DNA of 64,000 bases from Bellilinea sp. (GTDB taxonomy: Bacteria > Chloroflexota > Anaerolineae > Anaerolineales > Anaerolineaceae), in the NCBI GenBank assembly GCA_026003615.1, contig BPHQ01000001.1:248001-312000 (forward strand), given 5' to 3'. Of this stretch, positions 44,983 to 53,229 are shown one piece after another. A program made the translations under genes and the position numbers. Under the pieces are notes generated by a model, which did not search any database, was not told the origin of the DNA, and saw nothing but the letters and a program-made list of their open reading frames with translations. Position 1 is the stretch's first letter. Every line of letters begins with the position of its first letter.

Positions 44983-45939
44983 ATGCGTAGTTTTGCTGGT
45001 CGTGATATTCTGTCTCTGAAAGACTTCGAACGACAGGAGTTCTTCCACGTGTTTGAAGTGGCGCGGAAAATGGAGGACATTGCCCGCGAACGAAAAAATA
45101 TAGACTTGTGCAAAGATAAAACCCTGGTGACGGCATTTTATCAACCCAGCACCCGCACTCGTCTGGCTCACGAAGCGGCCATGCACCGATTGGGTGGGCA
45201 TGTCACCGGTTTTGCGGATGCCAAAATGACCCGCGCTGGCGACTGGTACCAGGAATCGATTAAGGATACCGTCAAAATGCTGGAGTTCTACGGTGATGTG
45301 ATCGTCATGCGCCACTTCCAGCAGGGTGCGCCGCATGAAGCAGCCAAATGGGCTTCTATTCCGATCATCAACGGTGGCGATGGCTGGGGTGAGCATCCTA
45401 CCCAGATTTTGACCGACCTTTACACCGTGCTGCGCGAAAAGGGCCGCATTGACGGTTTGAAGTGGCTGGCGGTGGGTGATATGCGCATGCGCACGATGCA
45501 CTCGCTTGGTTATGCCTTAACTCAGTTTGATTGCCCGATCACCTTCGTTTCACCGCCGGATATGTCCCTAACGGAAGAATTCAAAGCAGAATTGAAGTCC
45601 TACAGTCTGAACTTCCGCGAAGTGGAACATGTTGAACAGGCCATTGCCGAGGCGGATGTCATCCTGGTTGAGCCGGTGGTACAGCCGGACTACACCAAAG
45701 CCCGCGACGAGCGCGCTGGTAAGGATGTGGGTATGACCCCGGCTAACTATAAGATCACCCGCGAATTGCTGACCACCAAGGCTAAATCGGATGCAATCTT
45801 GCTGCACTCGCTGCCGCGCATGGATGAAATTCCCACCGACGTGGATATCACCCGCTGGTCACGTTACTGGCAGGAAGCCTACAATGGTGTGGTCATGCGC
45901 ATGGCGCTGATTGCGCTGGTGCTGGGTAAGATGGAATAA
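44983..45939 (+). CDS. Aspartate-carbamoyltransferase-like transcarbamylase
   Basis: 318 aa; CGGAGG precedes the ATG. Carbamoyl-phosphate site: PSTRTRLAHEAAMHRLGG, VMRH, GEHPTQILTDLYT. The C-terminal part (HSLPRMDEIPTDVD) is clearly ATCase-like. By recalled alignment with E. coli PyrB, the R of RVQKER (Arg229, an aspartate ligand) reads Val (VVQPDY), the 80s loop lacks the SLGKKGE form and is longer (TRAGDWYQES), and HPLP reads HSLP. The acceptor may therefore not be aspartate. Neither pyrI nor other pyr genes are near, but a second transcarbamylase and carbamate kinase follow. Likely role: phosphorolysis of a ureido compound to carbamoyl phosphate. Family sure, substrate open. Confidence 0.82.
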   Translation: MRSFAGRDILSLKDFERQEFFHVFEVARKMEDIARERKNIDLCKDKTLVTAFYQPSTRTRLAHEAAMHRLGGHVTGFADAKMTRAGDWYQESIKDTVKMLEFYGDVIVMRHFQQGAPHEAAKWASIPIINGGDGWGEHPTQILTDLYTVLREKGRIDGLKWLAVGDMRMRTMHSLGYALTQFDCPITFVSPPDMSLTEEFKAELKSYSLNFREVEHVEQAIAEADVILVEPVVQPDYTKARDERAGKDVGMTPANYKITRELLTTKAKSDAILLHSLPRMDEIPTDVDITRWSRYWQEAYNGVVMRMALIALVLGKME

Positions 45940-45966
45940 GTCTTACGGCTGAATGTTGGAGGAAAC

Positions 45967-46947
45967 ATGCAAACCTTTTTACATGGACGTGACTTGATTG
46001 GGGATCTCGATTTCTCGAAAGAAGAAGTCGAAACCGTCCTCGATGTGGCTTTTGACCTCAAGCGTAAGCGCGCTTTGAATGAGTCCACCGCCTACCTGCG
46101 GGATAAAGTGCTGGCAATGCTGTTCTTCTTCAGCAGCACCCGCACCCGCGGTTCGTTTGAAGCGGGCATGGCGCACCTTGGCGGACATGCTGCCTTCATC
46201 GAGAGCCGCACCACTCAAATCGCTCACGGCGATACCCCTAAGGAAATTGGCGAGATTTTTGGGCGCTATTTCGATGGGATTGCGATTCGGCACGTGGACT
46301 GGGGAGTCGGTAACAAATACATCAGCGAAGTGGCTAAATTCTCCCGTGTGCCTGTGTTGAATATGCAATGCGATATCTGGCATCCCTTCCAGTGTCTGGC
46401 GGACCTGATGACCATTGTTGAAAAGAAAGGGCGTGATTTACGCCGCAAGAAGATGGTTGTCTCCTGGGCGTATGCGGCTTCCTATCAAAAACCGATGTCT
46501 GTCCCACAGTCTTTGATTGTACAGATGCCGCGCTTTGGAATGGATGTGGTTTTGGCACATCCCCCCGAGTTTCGCCTGATGCCGGAAGTGATGGAGATGG
46601 CTCAGGAACAGGCGCGTAAATATAAAGTTGGCTTTGAAGTTGTAGATGACATGGAAGAGGCTTTCAAAGATGCCGATATCATCTACGCCAAGTCATGGGG
46701 TGCGATGGTGCATACGCCGGATGCCAACGAAGGGGCTGAAATCATTAAAAAGTACTCTCACTGGATCACGGATGAACGCAAGATGGCTCTGGCCAAAGAT
46801 GATGCCATTTACATGCATCCCTTGCCGGCCGACCGCAATATTGAGGTAACCGACGGGGTCATGGATGGACCTCAATCGGTTGTGTACGACGAAGCCGAGA
46901 ACCGCATGCACGCTCAAATGGCGGTGATGGCGCTGACCATGGGTTAA
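45967..46947 (+). CDS. Knotted transcarbamylase, AOTCase/YgeW group
   Basis: 326 aa, 27 bases after the ATCase-like gene. Carbamoyl-phosphate motif SSTRTRGSFEAGMAHLGG. SWAYAASYQKPMSVPQSL resembles the YgeW proline-rich loop, and IIYAKSWGAM, DERKMALAKD and DEAENRMHAQMAVMA resemble acetylornithine transcarbamylase. Two diagnostic places differ from OTCase/AOTCase/YgeW: HPCQ reads HPFQ (WHPFQCLADL), and HCLP reads HPLP (YMHPLPADRN). No arginine genes are near. With carbamate kinase next, the likely direction is breakdown of a carbamoylated amine. The acceptor is unknown. Confidence 0.82.
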   Translation: MQTFLHGRDLIGDLDFSKEEVETVLDVAFDLKRKRALNESTAYLRDKVLAMLFFFSSTRTRGSFEAGMAHLGGHAAFIESRTTQIAHGDTPKEIGEIFGRYFDGIAIRHVDWGVGNKYISEVAKFSRVPVLNMQCDIWHPFQCLADLMTIVEKKGRDLRRKKMVVSWAYAASYQKPMSVPQSLIVQMPRFGMDVVLAHPPEFRLMPEVMEMAQEQARKYKVGFEVVDDMEEAFKDADIIYAKSWGAMVHTPDANEGAEIIKKYSHWITDERKMALAKDDAIYMHPLPADRNIEVTDGVMDGPQSVVYDEAENRMHAQMAVMALTMG

Positions 46948-46982
46948 AAAATTATCACGTTGAGAGAGGAGAATTTGAATTT

Positions 46983-47936
46983 ATGGCTAAGAAACTGGCA
47001 GTTGTAGCAATCGGCGGCAATTCGCTGATCAAGGATAACTCCAAAGTATCGGTTGAAGATCAGTACCAGGCCGCCAAAGAAACCGCTTATCATATCGTAG
47101 ATATGATCGAAGCGGGATGGGATGTGGCTATTGGACACGGCAACGGTCCACAGGTTGGGTTTATTCTGCGCCGTTCCGAAATTGCCGCAAAAGTAGAAGG
47201 TATGCACGAGGTACCACTGGATGTTTGCGGTGCCGACTCGCAGGGTGCCATTGGCTATGCTTTGCAGCAGAACTTGCAGAACGAATTGCGCCGGCGCGGG
47301 ATCGAAAAATCGGTTGCTACTGTCGTCACCCAGGTACGGGTTGATCCCAATGACAAGGCTTTCCAAAATCCCACCAAACCCATTGGCGGTTTTATGGACG
47401 AAGCCGAGGCAAAACGCCGTGAGAGGGAAATGGGTTGGAAGGTCGTTGAAGATGCCGGGCGGGGCTGGCGGCGGGTGGTTGCTTCACCCATTCCGCAGGA
47501 AGTGGTCGAGTTGCCAGCGGTGAAGACGCTGCTGGATGCCGGTGTAGTTGTCATTACGGTTGGCGGCGGCGGTATTCCGGTCATCCGCAATGAGCAGGGA
47601 GACCTGCAAGGTGTAGCGGCGGTCATTGACAAGGATTATGCCAGCAGCCTTCTGGCGCGCGAAATCCAAGCAGATTTGATGATCATCTCCACCGCAGTGG
47701 AAAAAGTTGCCCTGAATTTTGGTAAGCCCGATCAAAAGTGGATTGACCGCATGACCCTGGCAGAAGCCAAACAGTATCTGGCGGAAGGGACTCATTTTGC
47801 CAAAGGTTCGATGGCGCCCAAGATTCAGGCGATCATCTGGTTCCTGGAAGCCGGCGGCAAGCAGGCTTTGATTACCAATCCGGAAAACATCGGTCGTGCT
47901 TTGAAAGGCGAAACCGGCACCTGGATCGTTCCGTAG
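46983..47936 (+). CDS. arcC: Carbamate kinase
   Basis: 317 aa of the amino-acid-kinase fold. Motifs: VAIGGNSLIKD, GHGNGPQVGFILRR, VVVITVGGGGIPVI and the C-terminal GSMAPKIQAIIWFLE and TNPENIGRALKG. The enzyme transfers phosphate from carbamoyl phosphate to ADP, giving ATP, ammonia and CO2. GAGGAG lies 11 bases before the ATG. It follows two transcarbamylases by 35 bases and gives the operon its energy-conserving step. E. coli has the paralogue YqeA in its purine-degradation region. A strong hairpin lies after the stop. Confidence 0.95.
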   Translation: MAKKLAVVAIGGNSLIKDNSKVSVEDQYQAAKETAYHIVDMIEAGWDVAIGHGNGPQVGFILRRSEIAAKVEGMHEVPLDVCGADSQGAIGYALQQNLQNELRRRGIEKSVATVVTQVRVDPNDKAFQNPTKPIGGFMDEAEAKRREREMGWKVVEDAGRGWRRVVASPIPQEVVELPAVKTLLDAGVVVITVGGGGIPVIRNEQGDLQGVAAVIDKDYASSLLAREIQADLMIISTAVEKVALNFGKPDQKWIDRMTLAEAKQYLAEGTHFAKGSMAPKIQAIIWFLEAGGKQALITNPENIGRALKGETGTWIVP

Positions 47937-47948
47937 TCGTTTGAAAGT

Positions 47949-47980
47949 GAGGGTCTGCCCTCCTGGTAGGGCAGACCCTC
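47949..47980 (+). terminator. Strong hairpin after carbamate kinase
   Basis: GAGGGTCTGCCCT (47949-47961), 6-base loop, AGGGCAGACCCTC (47968-47980): 13 perfect pairs, but no T-run. It may end the enzyme transcript or protect it. Confidence 0.6.
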
Positions 47981-48256
47981 CTGTGGATAAGATAGTTTGG
48001 GATATTATTGATTTTGCCAGCGTTTGGAGAGTGTTTCTTCTTCTAGCGGTATCTATTTCGTGTAAAATAGTAGGGTGATTCAGGGTTTGCCCCCCGACCC
48101 TGGTAGTGAACTCATATGGGGTGGTCAAGTCAGTTTTTCTGCGTTTTTCAGTAATCCAGAAAGGAGGTTGGTGGAATAAGGAATTCGAGTTTCCCGCTGA
48201 TACCCCAGTCAATCGTTTCCAAATGATCCGTTTCTAATTGAACAATGGAGGAGAAA
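47981..48256 (+). other. Long leader region of the importer operon
   Basis: About 275 bases without a gene. It contains a possible -10 box TAAAAT (48063-48068, no good -35), a short inverted repeat CAGGGT/ACCCTG around a run of C near 48082-48103, an orphan AGGAGG at 48163-48168 followed by the tiny frame GTG GAA TAA, and the shared elements AATTCGAGTTTC (48182-48193) and GTTTCTAATT (48230-48239). I recognise no known riboswitch in it. Confidence 0.4.
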
Positions 48257-49552
48257 ATGAAATCCAAACGCATCTGGTTTGTACTGAGCTTTGTGTTATT
48301 GCTCACATTGTTGATGTCTGCCTGTCAGCCGGCAGCCACGCCTACTCAGGCGCCGCAGCCGACACAACCGCCTGCTGAACCACAGCCGACACAACCGCCT
48401 GCCGAACCGCAGCCCACACAACCACCCGCCGAACCGGAAGAGTTCATCTTTGGAATGCTGTTGGTCGGCCCGTACAATGATCGTGGGTGGAGCCAGGCCC
48501 ATTATGACGCCGGTTTGTATGTTGAAGAAAAAGTTCCCGGTGCCAAATTGATCTACATTGACAAAGTTAACCCGGCTGACCGTCCTGGCACAACCCCTGA
48601 ACAGCTGGCGGAGGATCTGCTTTCGAAGGGCGCAAAGTTGATTATCTTCAATTCAGATGATATGAAAGACGGCGCCATTAACTTCGCTCGTGCTCATCCG
48701 GATGTGCCGGTCATTCACGCCTCCGGGGATACTTCATGGAAGGAAGGCGTCAATTACATTGAATTCCCCAAGTTTGGCAACACGATGGGGAGAATGGAAT
48801 ACGGCAAGATGATTGCCGGTTGTGCAGCTGCCCTGACCACGAAGACCGGCCAGATTGGTTATCTTGGGCCGCTAATCAACGACGAGACCCGCCGTCTGAC
48901 TGCTTCGGCCTATCTCGGTGCTAAATACTGCTATGAGAAGTATGCTGGCAAGAATCCGGCTGACCTGAAATTCAAAGTTACCTGGATTGGCTTCTGGTTC
49001 AATATTCCCGGTTTCACCGCCGATCCGACTCAGGTTGCGGATGACTTCCTGAATAGCGGTTATGATGTGGTCATCTCCGGCATTGACACCACCGAGGCAT
49101 TGGTACAGGCCAGCAAAGCCCGTGCCGCCGGTAAGGAAGTGTGGGCCATTCCTTACGATTATGAAGGTGCTTGCGCCGAAGCACCGGAAGTGTGTTTGGG
49201 TGTGCCGTACTTCAACTGGGGGCCGGCTTATCTGCGGGCTGTTGAACAGGTCAAGGCCGGCACATTCCAGTCTTATTTTGAATGGCTTGGACCGGACTGG
49301 ACGGACATCAACAACCACGATACCTCCGCTGTCGGTTTTGTGTTTGGTGATGCACTCAGCGCGGATGCAAAAGCCAATGTCGAAAAATTCATTGCTGAAC
49401 TGGCTGGTGGATTGAACCTGTTTGTGGGTCCGTTGAATTACCAGGATGGCACGCCGTTCCTTGCCGAAGGTGAGGTGGCTACCGACCTTCAGGTCTGGTA
49501 TCTGCCGCAATTGCTGGAAGGTATGGAAGGTCAGAGCGTTCCCAGCGAATAA
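48257..49552 (+). CDS. BMP/PnrA-family substrate-binding lipoprotein
   Basis: 431 aa from the ATG at 48257, which GGAGGAG precedes. The signal peptide ends in LLMSAC (Cys23). A linker follows with three near-perfect 9-residue repeats of PQPTQPPAE. The BMP domain begins FGMLLVGPYNDRGWSQAHYD, with DLLSKGAKLIIFNSDD and ISGIDTTEALVQASKARA later. PnrA/BMP proteins bind purine nucleosides or bases, although some bind other ligands. The gene heads the importer part of the cluster, followed by its ATPase and two permeases. Nucleobase or nucleoside uptake is the best guess. Confidence 0.87.
   Translation: MKSKRIWFVLSFVLLLTLLMSACQPAATPTQAPQPTQPPAEPQPTQPPAEPQPTQPPAEPEEFIFGMLLVGPYNDRGWSQAHYDAGLYVEEKVPGAKLIYIDKVNPADRPGTTPEQLAEDLLSKGAKLIIFNSDDMKDGAINFARAHPDVPVIHASGDTSWKEGVNYIEFPKFGNTMGRMEYGKMIAGCAAALTTKTGQIGYLGPLINDETRRLTASAYLGAKYCYEKYAGKNPADLKFKVTWIGFWFNIPGFTADPTQVADDFLNSGYDVVISGIDTTEALVQASKARAAGKEVWAIPYDYEGACAEAPEVCLGVPYFNWGPAYLRAVEQVKAGTFQSYFEWLGPDWTDINNHDTSAVGFVFGDALSADAKANVEKFIAELAGGLNLFVGPLNYQDGTPFLAEGEVATDLQVWYLPQLLEGMEGQSVPSE
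48353..48433 (+). repeat. 27-bp tandem repeat, three copies
   Basis: Three in-frame 27-base units encode a PQPTQPPAE-type linker just after the lipidated Cys of the BMP lipoprotein. The copies differ at a few third positions. Confidence 0.9.
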
Positions 49553-49575
49553 TCGGTTAATAATCGTTTTAGAAT

Positions 49576-49601
49576 GGGGCTGCTGCATTTGCAGCAGCCC
49601 C
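49576..49601 (+). terminator. Intercistronic hairpin after the binding-protein gene
   Basis: GGGGCTGCTGC, loop ATTT, GCAGCAGCCCC: 11 perfect pairs and no T-run. Such hairpins often let the binding protein be made in excess over the ATPase and permeases. Confidence 0.7.
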
Positions 49602-49659
49602 AAATTGGAAGATTGAGCCAGGATGGAAGGACTTTTGGTGTTAGAAGGCTGAGTTCTGC

Positions 49660-51123
49660 ATGAAAGTTGAACTGATTCACATCCACAAACATTTTGGTGC
49701 AGTTCATGCAAACAACGATATCAATCTGACGGTTGAATCCGGGAAGATTCAGGGCATTCTCGGAGAAAATGGGGCCGGTAAAAGCACCTTAATGAAAATC
49801 CTTTCCGGCTATATTCAGGCCGATTCGGGAGAAATTCGGCTGGATGGAAAACCGGTAAAAATCAATTCTCCCTCCGATGCCATTCGCCTGGGTATTGGTA
49901 TGCTCCACCAAGATCCGCTCGATTTCCCGCCGATGCGGGTGGTAGATAACCTGCTGATTGGACACGACGGAAGTTTATTTCCAAATCGGCGCGAGGTAGT
50001 GCGTGCCTTTAATGAATTACAAAACCAGTTTGGATTCAGTATTGATCCATACGCTTATGTGGATACCCTGACGGTGGGGGAACGCCAGCAACTGGAAATT
50101 CTGCGTTTGTTATGGCTGGGGGCGCGGGTGCTGATTCTGGATGAACCCACGACGGGGATCAGCGCTTCGCAGAAAGAAAAGTTATTTGAGACTTTGCGAA
50201 GATTGGCTGCACAGGGTATGTCGGTAATCTTTGTCTCTCACAAACTGGAAGATGTTGAGTTCCTGTGCGACCGGATTGCTGTATTCCGAAAAGGTGAATT
50301 GGTAGGAGAAGTTAACCCACCCTATGTAACCGATGAATTAGTCAAAATGATGTTCGGAAGAGTAATCAGTCTAGAAGAAAAACGCCGTTATGAAACCTGT
50401 GATGTTTCCTTTCACCTCGACCATGTGACGATTGAGGATTACCGCTTGCAAATTCGGGATATTAATCTTTCCGTCAGTTGCGGGGAAGTCATCGGACTGG
50501 CAGGGATGGAGGGTTCCGGTCAGGTGCAGTTTTTGCGTACCTGTGCTGGACTGATGCGGCCGGTGGCTGGAGAAATCAACTTAGGGGGTAGAAGATTAAC
50601 TGGCAAGCCTTACCGGGCATTTTTGGAAGCCGGAATTGCCTATGTGCCTGCCTCGCGAATGGAAGAGGGTTTAATTCCCGGTCTTTCCCTGACGGAGCAT
50701 TTCATCCTGGCTGAGGAACAAAATGGTTTCTTTATCAATTTTGATAAAGCTCTGGCAACCACCCGTCAGCGGATTGAGGATTTCAATATCAAAGGCACAC
50801 CTGTCAGCACGGTTGAGTCACTTTCGGGGGGCAATCAACAGCGTGCTTTACTGGCAATGCTGCGTCATCCGGTGAATTTACTCCTGCTGGAGCATCCCAC
50901 TCGTGGTTTGGATATTGAATCGGCGATTTGGATATGGGGCAAATTGAAAGAACGCTGCAAACAAGGTACAAGTATCATCTTCACTTCGGCGGATTTGGAA
51001 GAGATTTTACAATATAGCGACCGCATACTGGTGTTTTACGGCGGAAAAGTGTCTCCGCCAATAGATGCTGAATCCACCACCGTTGAACAATTGGGCCAGT
51101 TGATCGGCGGAAAAGGATTTTGA
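49660..51123 (+). CDS. BMP-type ABC importer ATPase (two NBDs)
   Basis: 487 aa with two fused ABC domains. The first has Walker A GENGAGKST at 35-43, signature LTVGERQQ and Walker B LILDEPTTG. The second has a degenerate Walker A (GMEGSGQV, without the Lys), signature LSGGNQQR and LLLLEHPTRGLD. This asymmetry is usual for NupO/RbsA-type ATPases of simple-sugar and nucleoside importers. It energises the two permeases that follow. Start chosen at MKVELIHIHKHFG; the Shine-Dalgarno is weak (AAGG 11 bases upstream). Confidence 0.92.
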   Translation: MKVELIHIHKHFGAVHANNDINLTVESGKIQGILGENGAGKSTLMKILSGYIQADSGEIRLDGKPVKINSPSDAIRLGIGMLHQDPLDFPPMRVVDNLLIGHDGSLFPNRREVVRAFNELQNQFGFSIDPYAYVDTLTVGERQQLEILRLLWLGARVLILDEPTTGISASQKEKLFETLRRLAAQGMSVIFVSHKLEDVEFLCDRIAVFRKGELVGEVNPPYVTDELVKMMFGRVISLEEKRRYETCDVSFHLDHVTIEDYRLQIRDINLSVSCGEVIGLAGMEGSGQVQFLRTCAGLMRPVAGEINLGGRRLTGKPYRAFLEAGIAYVPASRMEEGLIPGLSLTEHFILAEEQNGFFINFDKALATTRQRIEDFNIKGTPVSTVESLSGGNQQRALLAMLRHPVNLLLLEHPTRGLDIESAIWIWGKLKERCKQGTSIIFTSADLEEILQYSDRILVFYGGKVSPPIDAESTTVEQLGQLIGGKGF

Positions 51124-51148
51124 TCTCCATGGATAAGGTGACGGTACG

Positions 51149-52192
51149 ATGATGAAGACATCCTCACGCTGGAGCGGTATCGGATTTCAAACATTGGCGG
51201 TTTTACTGGCACTGGCCTTTACAACTGTTGTGATGCTGATTTCCGGAGCGGACCCTATCCAGGTTTATCAAAATATCATCAGTGGAGCGCTGGGTTCGCC
51301 AACAAAAATTGCCGATATTCTGGTTGCCTGGACACCGCTTTTGCTGGCAACTGCGGGTTTACTGTTGACCTTTACCGCGGGTTTGTGGAACATTGGTATT
51401 GAAGGTCAAATTACCCTGGGAGCCATTTTTACTACCTGGGCACTGCGTCTATTACAACCCACTGACCTGCCACCCACGTTGATTATGACGATTGGATTTG
51501 TGGCCGGGGCATTGGGGGGAATGATCTGGGCGGCATTGGTCGGTTTGTTAAAAATTTATGGGAATGTTAACGAGATTTTTGGCGGACTTGGTTTGAACTT
51601 TGTGGCAACGGCATTGACCATCTGGCTGATTTTCGGCCCGTGGAAACGTCCCGGCGTTGGCTCGATGAGTGGTACAGAGCCGTTTCCGCTGGAATTGTGG
51701 TTACCGACCTTGTCCGGTTTTCGGCTCAGCCCGCTGGCTTTGGCAATGGGAATTATTGCAATTGCGATTGTATATATTTTGCTGCGAGGGACTTATTTTG
51801 GGTTGCGGTTGAAAGCGGTTGGGCGCAATGGCAGAGCGGCATTTTTAATGGGTATTCCTACTACCCGATATATGTTGATGGCATTCTTATTGTGTGGCTT
51901 GATGGCGGGGTTAGCCGGTGCTACTCAGGTTTTGGCCGTCTACCATCGTCTTATTCCCTCCATATCTTCTGGTTACGGCTTTCTTGGCATGATGGTCGCC
52001 ATGCTGGTTAATTATCAGGCTCTTTGGGCTGCTCCGGTTGCTTTGTTTTTTGCCGCGTTGAATATTGGCAGCATTCAATTGCCCATTGTGCTGAAACTGG
52101 ATTCCTCCCTTTCCGGTGTTCTGCAAGGTTCGCTGGTTCTGTTTGTGTTATTGATGGATGGCGTTCGCCGCCGCCTGACACGGAATCAATGA
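51149..52192 (+). CDS. BMP-type ABC importer permease 1 (NupP-like)
   Basis: 347 aa with about nine to ten membrane helices of the BPD_transp_2 family. Typical pieces are LLLTFTAGLWNIGIEGQITLGA, INEIFGG-type NVNEIFGGLGLNF, and GRNGRAAFLMGI. AAGGTGA lies 7 bases before the ATG at 51149; a second ATG follows at once. It forms the translocation pathway with the next permease. Nucleoside or nucleobase specificity is inferred from the BMP-type binding protein. Confidence 0.9.
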   Translation: MMKTSSRWSGIGFQTLAVLLALAFTTVVMLISGADPIQVYQNIISGALGSPTKIADILVAWTPLLLATAGLLLTFTAGLWNIGIEGQITLGAIFTTWALRLLQPTDLPPTLIMTIGFVAGALGGMIWAALVGLLKIYGNVNEIFGGLGLNFVATALTIWLIFGPWKRPGVGSMSGTEPFPLELWLPTLSGFRLSPLALAMGIIAIAIVYILLRGTYFGLRLKAVGRNGRAAFLMGIPTTRYMLMAFLLCGLMAGLAGATQVLAVYHRLIPSISSGYGFLGMMVAMLVNYQALWAAPVALFFAALNIGSIQLPIVLKLDSSLSGVLQGSLVLFVLLMDGVRRRLTRNQ

Positions 52193-52202
52193 GGTGATAG
52201 AC

Positions 52203-53201
52203 ATGGATACGCAGCTTATCCTGATTGGTTTGGCGGGTGTTTTGGCTTCATCGGCACCCATTGTCTTTGCAACCATTGGGGAAACCTTCGCGGAACGCAG
52301 TGGGGTAATCAATCTCTCTTTAAACGGCACAATATTGCTGACGGCCATGGCGGGTTTTGCGGTCGCTGTCACCACCAATAGCCTCTTTTTGGGTTTTCTG
52401 GCAGGAGCATTAATTGGTGGTCTGGTGGCTTTGATTGTGGCGTTTAGCAGCATTTCGCTTAAGCAATCGCAGGTTGCGGTTGGTTTTATCCTGGCGCTTA
52501 CCTGCCGTGATCTCTCCTATTATCTCGGAAATCCTTTCATGGGCTTACAGGGACCGAGGGTGCCTTCGCTGCCCATTCCTGGTTTAGCGGATATTCCGAT
52601 CATTGGAGTCATTTTCTTTCAACAGGATATTCTGGTCTACGCCAGTTTTCTGCTGATTATTGTTTCGTATGTGTTTATTTTCAAAACACGCCCGGGTCTC
52701 ATGCTGCAAGGGATTGGCGAAAAACCGGCAACGGCATTTGTGCGTGGAGCAAATGTCAACCGGCTGCGCTATTTTTACACGGTGTTGGGCGGTATGTTGG
52801 CGGGACTGGCGGGCCCCATGTTCTCACTCAGCGTCAAAGCCGGTTGGAAAGGAACCATCTCCGGACTGGATGGCTTTGGTTGGATCGCTCTGGCGCTGAC
52901 GATTTTTGGTGGCTGGAATCCATTGAGGGCTGCCTTTGGCGCCTACCTTTTTGGATTGCTGCAGTGGCTGGGGCTGGTGTTACAGCCCAGTTTACCCAAT
53001 ATTCCTTCGCAGGTGCTGCAAGTTGCACCCTTCCCGTTGATGATCTTAACCCTGTTGTTGGTAAACATCGGTAACGCTGAGTGGGTAGACCGGACATTGG
53101 CTGCTTTACCGGAAAAAACCCGCAAGTGGTTGGCTAATTTCCTTCGAGCATTGCGCACCTCACCACCGGCCTCACTGGGCGTACCGTTTGAGAATGAATA
53201 A
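52203..53201 (+). CDS. BMP-type ABC importer permease 2 (NupQ-like)
   Basis: 332 aa. GAGGTGA lies 5 bases before the ATG at 52203, so this is preferred to the in-frame GTG at 52194; the site sits on the stop of permease 1. About ten membrane helices. The motif ERSGVINLSLNGTILLTAMAG matches the NupQ side of this transporter class, as does FKTRPGLMLQGIGEKPATA. It completes the importer: lipoprotein, double ATPase, two permeases. Specificity is inferred, not seen. Confidence 0.9.
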   Translation: MDTQLILIGLAGVLASSAPIVFATIGETFAERSGVINLSLNGTILLTAMAGFAVAVTTNSLFLGFLAGALIGGLVALIVAFSSISLKQSQVAVGFILALTCRDLSYYLGNPFMGLQGPRVPSLPIPGLADIPIIGVIFFQQDILVYASFLLIIVSYVFIFKTRPGLMLQGIGEKPATAFVRGANVNRLRYFYTVLGGMLAGLAGPMFSLSVKAGWKGTISGLDGFGWIALALTIFGGWNPLRAAFGAYLFGLLQWLGLVLQPSLPNIPSQVLQVAPFPLMILTLLLVNIGNAEWVDRTLAALPEKTRKWLANFLRALRTSPPASLGVPFENE

Positions 53202-53229
53202 TCCCATTTCAACCAGAGGATGAATATCT

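Noticed and set aside
48024-48050. TGCCAGCG string resembling the 3' part of a TPP riboswitch
   Set aside because: The CUGAGA element and the rest of the THI-box are missing upstream, and the downstream genes are not thiamine genes.
47484-48212. 242-codon minus-strand open frame covering the leader before the BMP gene
   Set aside because: Most of it is antisense to carbamate kinase. It shows no recognisable domain, and the part over the leader is the only non-shadow stretch.
48353-48433. Tandem repeat considered as a CRISPR or minisatellite
   Set aside because: It is in frame and encodes a Pro/Gln/Thr-rich linker after the lipidated cysteine, a common feature of such binding proteins.
48872-49711. 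279-codon minus-strand open frame
   Set aside because: Antisense to the BMP lipoprotein gene with no family motif; the plus-strand gene has signal peptide, lipobox and BMP motifs.
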